A stretch of 64,000 nucleotides of DNA, taken from Nautilus pompilius (lineage: Eukaryota; Mollusca; Cephalopoda; Nautilida; Nautilidae). Shown piece by piece: positions 56,402 through 64,000 of the stretch (its first letter is position 1; each line of letters opens with the position of its first letter). Made by a program: the position numbers and the translations under genes. Location: NCBI GenBank assembly GCA_018389105.1, contig JACATO010001086.1, positions 1-64,000 on the forward strand, given 5' to 3'. The notes under the pieces are model-generated. The model had not been told where the DNA came from. It ran no database searches and worked only from the letters and a program-made list of their open reading frames with translations.

Positions 56402-59375
56402 CAGGGATTCTCAAAGTGTGGGTGGGGTGTGGGAATATTTTGGTGGGCTCTGGGGTTAAGAATCTTTTAGTGAATTATAAGAATATTTTAGGAAATAATT
56501 AAAAAGTTGGTTGTTGGCAGTTATGGAAAGTGTAAATACAGGAAACAGTTGCCACTGTTACATAATCATGTCCATTCATTCTCTCAGTTGCAACCTGGCA
56601 GCATACACTCCCAGAGACTATTATGTGGACCAGCTGGGTGCCCACAATACACATACATTCTATCATGAACAGCTTGGTGCCTGACACAGCCCATCCCTGC
56701 CAGGTCTATTGTTTTCAGAAGGCTGAGCAGGGTACAAAAAGGGCCATGACAAAGGACACACACAATTGCCAGGGACCACTCCACACTCCAACCCACAGCT
56801 CTGTCCACTACAAAGTTTGATGACTCAACATGGCACCAAGGAAGTTCAAGGATGTTTGAGTTATTAAATTGTTATTGGCTCTGGGGTGTCACATGTGCTT
56901 CTGGAGTTTTCTATAGAGTTCGCTGATTGGATATAAATATGGATAGTTCTGCATGAGCTATCAGTTCAGATTCTGAGTGCAGTTTCCACAGTTGAATCAC
57001 TAATGTGCATCAGTTGTTACTTGGCTGTTTAACTGAAGATAAATTTTAATTACAGTTACAGAGATTACAAACTCCTAGTGGGGATTTGTTTTCATTGTTG
57101 AAATGTTGTTAATATTATAAATAAAGTTTCTGTTGCCACCATTATGGTGAGATCGCTTTACAGAGAAACGCAACAGTTGGTGTGAAAGATGTGATTTGCC
57201 AACACTATCAGTATAACACAATTGTGGTAACTTTCAAGTAAAATCAGTTTATGCATTTTATTTCCATAATGTGTTTTTGCTCTAACTATAGGATTAGCAG
57301 ATTTATACATTCTGTATGGTACATTACTAATTGCAATCCCTCGTCTTTTTCACAGATTTTCTTAACCCATATTATTCAAAATGAGCAAACCAAGCAAGCA
57401 AGCAAAAAGTTTGTTAATATGCAATGGTGTTCTTGAAGTTTGGGCTTATACCTGCTGTACATAATTAACGTGCACCTCTTTGCTTATTATGCCAACATAC
57501 TTTGACAAATGAATCAATGAAAGCAGGCCGTCTTGAAGCTCATTTGAGGGTAAAACATCCTAACCATGTCAATTAAAAATTGGAATATTTTAAATCACAG
57601 AGAGGTTTGAAAATATATTAAAAAATCACTTAATTATTCACTGCGCAAACTACAGCCCTAAATCGTACCCTTGAAGCTAGCTATGAAATTTCTCTCTTGA
57701 TAGCAAAACATGGAAAGAATCATATGATTGGGGGGGGGGGACTGATTAAACCCACAATATCAATGTATCTCAAAATGGTTCTGCAAATGGATGCCAAAGA
57801 TGTCCAAGCAATGCCATTGAGTAATAGTACTGTCTGCAACAGAATAGATGACGGGTCAAGATGTTGAAAAACAGCTTATTGAAGTTGAAATCACGAGAAT
57901 ACAAATGGATGAATCTACCATACGCGACAGTGAGGATCTGTTATTGGCATTCATGAGATATATTGATTAGGAAGAGTTTCAAAAAGAGATATTGTTTTGT
58001 AAATCATTAGAAACTACTACTACTGCAGTTGATATCTACAGCAAGCTTGAAAATTATTTGGATGAAAATGAAATACCAAAAGAAAACATTGTATCTTGAG
58101 CTGCAGATGGGGCACCTGCTATGATGGGTAAAAAAATCAGGTGGTTTAAAATTAATGGAGGAGGAAAATCCAAACATGTCAGTTGTGCATTGTGTTATCC
58201 ACTGAGAAAACTTAGTTGCCAAGAAAATTTCCCCTATTTTACACAAAATACTGCATGCTGTGATCAAGTGTATCAATACCGTCAGCCAATGCCAAATAAT
58301 ATGAACGTCTGTTTAAGCAGTTTTGTGTCAATAAAAATGCAGAATATGAGAGATTATTGTTTCACAGTGAAGTAAGGTGGTTGTCAAGGGGAAACTGCTT
58401 AAAAAGGTCTATGGAACTGTTTGATCTCCTCAGCGAGTTTTTGAAAGACAGACCTGTAATGAAGTTCCTGTTAACAACCGATGGAAAAGCTTATGTGAGT
58501 TACTTAACAGACATTTTTGAAAAAACTAAGTACATTGAACAAGCAGCTGCAAGGAGCATATATGATGCTCGTTGATGCAAAAACAAAGATATTTGGATTC
58601 AAAGCACTTCTAGAATTATACCAGAGGAATATTTCTGCAAGAAATTTCAGTCACTTCTGTTGGTTAAATAAGTGTGAGGTAACTAATGATGCTACAAAAG
58701 TCATTGTTAGCCATTTGAAAAAGTTACTGACCTCAATGATAGATTCTGTGATTTAAAAGCCATGGATTTTCCCTCTTGGTTAACTCAACCATTGCTGGTG
58801 AACTTATCTGAAGTCCTGGTGCAATACCAAGAGGAGTTATCTGAGTTGCAATATGAATCTGTGAAAACTCTGTTTAAGGTGAAAGGAACCATGATGTGGC
58901 TCTCTAATGAGAGTTAAAAAAATATCCAAACTCAACTACTTTAGCAAGGGAACTATTGATACATTTTCCATCGTCTTATTTAGTGGAATGTGACTTCAGT
59001 GCTGTTAGTGATTTACTACTAGCTAGGAGAAATCGACTGGAAATTACAAAACGTGGAGATTTAAGATTGAATCTTACAAAATTAGCCCCCCAAATCAAAA
59101 AAATCTGCAGCCAGCATCAGGGGCAAGGTTCCCAGTGAAGTGATGACAATCGTTGAATGCATTTGAGATAGTTGACATGTTGTAGTAGTAGCTGAATATG
59201 AAATGTGTCTTCCGGTTCATTCAATATCTTAAATGCATTGAGATACAATTTCAAGTAAAATAAAATCATTTAATTAAAACTTTTGAAATTGTAATTTTTT
59301 TTCTACTAATGGTGGGGTGTATGTTTTTCAAAAAATAAAAGTGGGGCCTAGGGCAAAAAAGGTTGAGAACCACTG
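56402..59375 (+). mobile_element. hAT-superfamily DNA transposon (ZBED-type)
   Basis: A 2974-bp element. The left end starts CAGGGATTCTCAAAG and the right end, reverse-complemented, starts CAGTGGTTCTCAA, the terminal consensus of hAT elements in animals. It is flanked by 8-bp sequences ctctagat (56394-56401) and gtctagaa (59376-59383), identical at six of eight positions, which fits a mutated 8-bp hAT target duplication. It encloses a degenerate plus-strand hAT transposase. The 5' ~1 kb before the coding remnant is non-coding. Confidence 0.9.
57381..59138 (+). pseudogene. hAT transposase pseudogene (ZBED5/SCAND3-like family)
   Basis: The remnant is read across several frames with internal stops. 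From N to C it shows: a possible start MSKPSKQASKK at 57381; a stretch around MPLSNSTVCNRIDD (57810 region); the RNase H-like core with MDESTIRDSEDLLLAFMRYID (from about 57907); AADGAPAMMGK (about 58100), carrying the second conserved Asp; FHSEVRWLSRGNCLKR (58357 on), the family's conserved RWLSRG block; and the C-terminal dimerisation block SYLVECDFSAVSDLLL with RNRLEITKRGDLRL, ending at 59138. This order is that of the ZBED-type hAT transposases from which host ZBED5-like genes derive. Stops after YID and before AADG, plus frameshifts, show it is dead. No clear BED zinc finger survives. Confidence 0.88.
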
Positions 59376-62300
59376 GTCTAGAAGAAATCAGAAAAAAACA
59401 ATACAACCAATTTATCAAGTTTTAAAAAAAGTATGAAAAAGCAGAATCAAAGGTCTTTGACAAAGCATCAAGAAGCATTGCATATTTTGTAGTTACTTTG
59501 ACCTGTTCCATTGCGAAAATTGAACGGGATGACTGGTCAAAGCAAACACAGCAGTATTTGGCTGTTAGATGATCACACAATGTCAGATCACTAATGTCTT
59601 ATATAAAAATGGTCATACGAGGCTCCCAACCCATTTTCTGGGGTGGGAGTGTACACGATAAGCAGGAAATTTCGTAAGACCCAAATAAGGATATGCAATG
59701 ATGCAACACCAAAAGGAAAAGAAAAAAAAAAGGTGCATCTACGAAAAGTATCTGCAACACTCTTCAATATGGTTTAAAAGCCGGTGAATTCTGAGGATTT
59801 GGATTAAAAAAAACAACAACTCTTAGTCCCAAGACTGCTATGCAGCATTGACAAGAAATAAGCGCATATCATCACTTTAGATTACAGCAATCAGGTTTCT
59901 CTTATTACTTCTAGGTGGTTTTAAAAGAGTAAAGAAACATGAATTTTAACTCTCCATGTCCCACACCACACTGACATGATACAAAATTTTAGAAATTACT
60001 TCGTAGGAAGCAGCTCTTCTGTGCAAAAGAGAAGAGTAGACTTTCTGAAATGTTGCATTCTCATTCCTGCAAAATTGATTTTGGATACAGCATTCATATT
60101 TTTTCAACCGTTTCTTCTCACGACTACCATCGCAGACAAAGAGGCTAATAGTGATTGAGAATTTGACAATGTTATTGAAGAATTTATTACAGGAAAGAGA
60201 GCTTGGACTGGGTGAAGACAACCAGTGGCATCATTATGTCGCCTAGCGTTAGTTGTCCGCACACGAGTGACTTGTCAAGTGATGAAGCACTTGCCAGATT
60301 TTGTCAAGTGAAAGTGACAGTTTTCTCAGATGAGTGGACTGATAATGTAGTTGGCAAAGACCCTGAAGATTTTATTAGTTTTGTTGGGCAAAGGAAACCA
60401 ATGGGATGTGATGCAAAGCCTGTTGATTATTTTTTAAACTATTCCCACTCTCCATGTCCAGAGACATCATGGACCAGTGGTGCGGAACCATGTTGTGCAC
60501 TCGGACAGTGATGTGTGTACACCTGCAGAAAACAAAGTTCAGTCTGACTGGGAGCATAAAAACTGCGAAATTGTTCTCTGTGCAAGAGGGTAGGTTGGTT
60601 TGGAAGATGATTTCCCAACTTCCAGCAGTAGAACAATGTTGTCACCGGACAAAAACATTTTTTGAATACAAATGTGTACTTACCTGTAATCATTTACCCG
60701 TGGATATTGCACTCATTATGTGTAGTTCATCATCAGCAAAGTGTTCTTTGACAGGATTGCTGTTAGTTTGTGAATTCTGAGACATTTTGGAGATGTAAAT
60801 CAAGACTGTTTGCTGGGGGTGATATGCCTTGAACAATAACTGTTTTGTTTTCATCTGTGGATTACCTCATCAGTGGTTCAATTATGGTCGGTGAGAATGC
60901 ATGTTTTGTCACTCTTGTCTGTGCTTGTACGAATTAAACACTAAGTGTTGTTATTACAGATTCATGACACAATAGCAATTTATTTAAAAAATAATTTTGA
61001 AATTGCCAAAAAATATATATATATTTCTCAAAAAGGAAATCCATCTGGCATATGGCCAGACTAGTTTTCTGCCACACTGCAGTCACATTAAAAACTAAAT
61101 AAAAGACAAGAGGAACTTTAGTAAACATTCAAATTTAGGACAGTTTTTCCCAAATCCTTAAGGGAATGAGACTTGTCAATAGAGAGAATAATATGGAACA
61201 TAAAGAGTTAAACATTAAGCAAAGCAACAGCGAAAAGGGCTTTAATAAGCCTGACAGACAGACAGACATAAAGGGTATGTCTGCAAACATCGAAGGATCA
61301 AGCTTGATGCCAAATGCGAAGCATGGTGAAAGAAATGCTGTAGTGAGGAACTGATGAAATTATGAAAAATTATGATTACCACTAAATCTATGCACCAATT
61401 TGTCCCAACAACAGACTTATTGGCCAAAGTTTTACTTCTGAACAAGAAAAAGACCACAAAAGCGTACAAGGTTGTGTAACGAAAAGAAAAACAATTGTTT
61501 TGGATGCAGACAAAAGAAAAAATAAATAAAATGGAACACTAGAGTTTCCACACTGAAAATCTCTGAAATAAATTAGATCCTTGTACAAAAATGTAGCGAT
61601 TTTAAATGCTGACTAATCTCAGTTAATGTAGGTTGGGGTGGGGTCTGGAATACTAGCTGGGTAGGAGAGGTGAAATTATGGCCAGCCCAGATTTCAGCCA
61701 ATTTAACAATGCTGATGAAAGTCTCTACTAGACCTTTTCATTTACAGATGGAGGAAACTCACATGGCCAGCTGAGAAAGAGCAAGTAGAAAGTACGCTGG
61801 AGATGCATGCCAAACCAAGCCATTCGCAATCAAGCTTCCAACCACCAGACTACTGCACCACCAAATTTAAAATGCAAAACAGCTCTCCATTTTAAGGGAG
61901 TGACACGTAATGACTGCATGTAAAAATCTTTAGGAAGAAATGACCCAGTATCCTTAAAATAAATAGTAACATGCATGAAGTCAGAAGCAAGCAGGGGTTA
62001 TAGTTGGCGCATCATGTCATGGTTGCAACTGCCAGAGACCCTTGTGGGTCTGACATCAATCCTACCCCCTTCTAGTCAGATTTTCATAAATGTTCCGTGA
62101 TTAGATGTCATGGTGACAGCCAAAATAGATCTGGACTGTTTTTCTGTCTGGCTAGCAGCATCTGTTTATTAGCCCCGCATTTCCTCCCACTAATAATCAT
62201 GGGGTTATTCCAACGCACTGCCACAAGCTGACACTCAGCACGACAGGACAAGTAAACAAGAGGGAATGAAAAGGGTGGGTGGGTGGGGGCCAAAAGGCAC

Positions 62301-62821
62301 AGTCTCTTCTCAGAGACAAGAAATTGGAAAAACATGAGAGTCTTGCAACACTACAAAAATTTTGTTCGATTTTATAGTTATAGTGTTTCCAAAGAAATAG
62401 GAATTAGATTAATGATACCTTTTAAGTTGTAAATGTTTTTCTTTGAAGATTTCATGAAGGTAATGTTATATCAGTATGTAAAAGTGTACATGAATCATGT
62501 TGTCGGCTAAAGGAAAGTTAATGTCTGCTTGCATGCACGGATTTAATATGGAATCTAAAGTTGTGGTGTGTGCTTGCCGTTTAATAGGAAAATGGACACA
62601 TCAAGCATGAAATTGGAAACCAAAAAGGTCCGAGAAGAACAGGAAATCAAAAGTAAAAAAGAAGAGGAGAAAATTAGGCAGTAAAATACTGATGATTCAG
62701 CGAGATAAAAAAAAAAAACGAGAAATTTGAAACATCGGGAAGGCGCCATTAAATTCATGTATAATAATAATAATAATAAAAATAATAATGCGAGGGTTCT
62801 GTAAATGGTATGTCCACTCAC

Positions 62822-63008
62822 CGGTAGATCAATGCTGCTTGCTAGTCTCCTTCCAGTCAGGTTGCTGCCGAGGGTCAATCCTTTAGCAGGGTATATGCCG
62901 CCGTCCTTGACAACTGGACTCATGGCACTGGCCATGTTTGAGACAGCCCGTTTTAACTTTCGGGGTGTTTTATTAAATGAAAAGGCTCTGCTCACCCGTT
63001 TTCGAAAT
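62822..63008 (-). CDS. ECT2: ECT2 exon: C-terminal polybasic region
   Basis: This 187-nt exon has acceptor CTTGTTTTCAG and donor CCG|GTGAGT. It starts with the third base of a codon and ends on a complete codon. The translation opens FRKRVSRAFSFNKTPRKLKR and continues through a Met/Ser/Val-rich stretch to SSIDLP. The RAFSF-x-KTP core followed by a run of Lys and Arg is the best-conserved feature of the ECT2 C-terminus. In vertebrates this polybasic cluster helps hold the GEF at the plasma membrane, and the TP is a Cdk1 site. Here TPRK also fits the S/T-P-x-K/R Cdk consensus. The reading frame stays open on both sides of the exon, so the splice signals rather than stops set the limits. Confidence 0.85.
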
Positions 63009-63360
63009 CTGAAAACAAGATGCTCCCCTGTCAGTTTTTGCAAAAAAAAGGAGAAACATCTACAAAATGCATTTCACAAACTAATAATAAGATTTCACCC
63101 ATCACATATACAATGTCAGAAAACAGCCTTGTATATAAGATTCAACATTGTAAAAAAGGTCTACTTTATGTACTCACTGGGTCAGTGTGGAGGCCAAAAT
63201 AAACTTTCCAAAGAGCAACAGCCTGATTTTGCTTTGATTATAATAAATATAAGGCATTCATTAAAGCAAGTTGCATAACATGCAAATGAATAGTAGTTTA
63301 TGCCTCATGAAAAATATTCTCAACAATTCATAGTAACCAGAGGAAAATTTCATAACATAC

Positions 63361-63457
63361 AGTGCAATGGCTCTTTGTACAAACTTGAGATCTGTTCTCA
63401 CGCTTGTTGCACTATCTTTTGGCTCAACTAGCTGTCTTGCACACATCTTCCCCCAGG
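63361..63457 (-). CDS. ECT2: ECT2 exon: end of PH domain
   Basis: This 97-nt exon has an acceptor ending TAG just above 63457 and a GTATGT donor just below 63361. It starts with the last two bases of a codon and ends with the first two bases of one. It encodes a Trp-containing stretch beginning WGKMCARQLVEPKDS and ending KFVQRAIA. This resembles the last helix of the ECT2 PH domain (a Trp, then a K-x-C-R pattern) and the linker to the polybasic region. The split codon CT|A is completed by the first base of the next exon, which joins AIAL to FRKRVSRAFSF in frame. That phase fit with an independently recognised exon is the main support. The acceptor's pyrimidine tract is weak. Confidence 0.65.
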
Positions 63458-64000
63458 CTATAAATTAACAGTTGTGTTAGAAATAACTGATTTTTAAAAT
63501 TTCAAATCACATGCACCATCTGGTGCTATTTTGTACTTGTAATGCCAGCTGCTAGTGCGGGGAAAGTCCCAGGAAGTTCAACAACGTGGGTTATCTCTCG
63601 CTAAATAGGAAAACAGGACTCATCGAGCCCAAGTGCCTCAGAACCATATATACCATTGATACTTAGGCAAGATCTGTTCTTCCCATTAGAAAACCATGCA
63701 CACACAACCGAAAAAAAATGACAGTCGCATTTCTTCCTAAAATAAATGGAAACATGGACAACAAGTTAGTTGGGAATGGTTGTGCTAGCTTGCTTGCTGC
63801 GGTTTGATTCCCAATGGGTTGAGATATCTGGTATTTAGGCAGGTGATGGTGTTTTCGTTTTCCTTCTTAAAACTCACTTCCTCCACTTCAAATTAGAAAA
63901 GAACCAGCTGGATTTTTCTGCATGGATTACACTTTGTCGGAAATTTACCAGTGGAATCCAGCAGCCAATTTATCCAAATGCAAACCATGTGACTATAACC
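63458..64000 (-). other. ECT2 upstream intron, running to the window edge
   Basis: About 540 bp of AT-rich, CpG-poor sequence upstream of the PH-end exon. I see no further exon with both splice sites before the window ends. Confidence 0.45.

Larger units (their letters stand above)
50741..62821 (-). other. ECT2 12-kb intron carrying two DNA transposons
   Basis: This is a long CpG-poor intron between phase-0 exons. It contains the Tc1-like element at 52023-53397 and the hAT element at 56402-59375, both on the plus strand and so antisense to ECT2. The remaining sequence includes a short TA run near 53671, CA/CT runs near 54566-54590 and an ATA/AAT run near 62760-62790. A plus-strand open frame at 60203-60511 has no match I can name. 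Confidence 0.5.
42795..63457 (-). other. ECT2: ECT2 RhoGEF gene, 3' portion (five exons, four introns)
   Basis: This is the 3' end of a minus-strand gene; earlier exons (BRCT repeats, DH domain, most of the PH domain) would lie beyond the right end of the window. ECT2 activates RhoA at the spindle midzone and cell cortex to build the cytokinetic ring. The identification rests on the segment with core RVSRAFSFNKTP followed by basic residues, which matches the post-PH polybasic region of animal ECT2. The exon joins I infer are 63361 to 63008, 62822 to 50740, 50648 to 44829 and 44765 to 42804. Intron phases agree at every join and every boundary is GT-AG. The assembled tail after the conserved region is acidic and serine-rich and does not resemble the vertebrate tail. 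The last three exons rest on splice signals and phase only, not on recognised homology. Confidence 0.75.

Overview
The window is metazoan nuclear DNA and most likely invertebrate. There are no compact prokaryote-like genes. Instead there are short exons with GT-AG boundaries, long introns, many microsatellites, and decayed Tc1/mariner and hAT transposons. The left ~37.4 kb keeps its CpG dinucleotides (about 39 in 26461-27060). The right ~26.6 kb has lost nearly all of them (one in 41041-41640). A sharp switch of this kind suggests the mosaic gene-body methylation of invertebrates rather than the global CpG loss of vertebrates. I cannot name the species; a mollusc or other lophotrochozoan is a guess.

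Right part (about 37.5-64 kb): this holds the 3' end of one minus-strand gene that I identify as ECT2, the cytokinesis RhoGEF. The exons, in transcript order, are 63457-63361 (end of the PH domain), 63008-62822 (conserved polybasic segment with the RAFSFNKTP core), 50740-50648, 44829-44765 and a terminal exon starting at 42804. All four junctions keep the reading frame. The 3' UTR runs leftwards from about 42.8 kb. The 12-kb intron carries two transposons, both opposite in sense to ECT2: a DD34E Tc1-like element (52023-53397) and a ZBED-type hAT element (56402-59375). Both keep terminal inverted repeats and target duplications, and both have broken transposase genes.

Left part (1 to about 37.4 kb): I find no convincing cellular gene. 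It is rich in tandem arrays: a 90-bp E-box minisatellite (1378-1648), a 122-bp satellite with a two-unit higher-order pattern (7951-8565), GA/CT and AAT/TTA microsatellites, and a family built on TGACGTCAGTACAGAGAGA at 14.8, 16.8, 20.8 and 28.0 kb with a worn trace at 37.5 kb. The core TGACGTCA is the full palindromic cAMP-response element. It occurs about 36 times in two arrays and at least six more times as isolated sites. Several worn Tc1-like transposase fragments lie at 22.4-23.1 and 28.7-29.6 kb.

The border between the two parts (36.5-37.4 kb) holds a cluster of promoter-type motifs: TCTCGCGAGA, an ETS-like site, E-boxes, a CRE, a palindromic CCAAT box and a TATA-like box. This is a candidate promoter at the edge of the CpG-depleted domain, but I could not find the gene it would drive.
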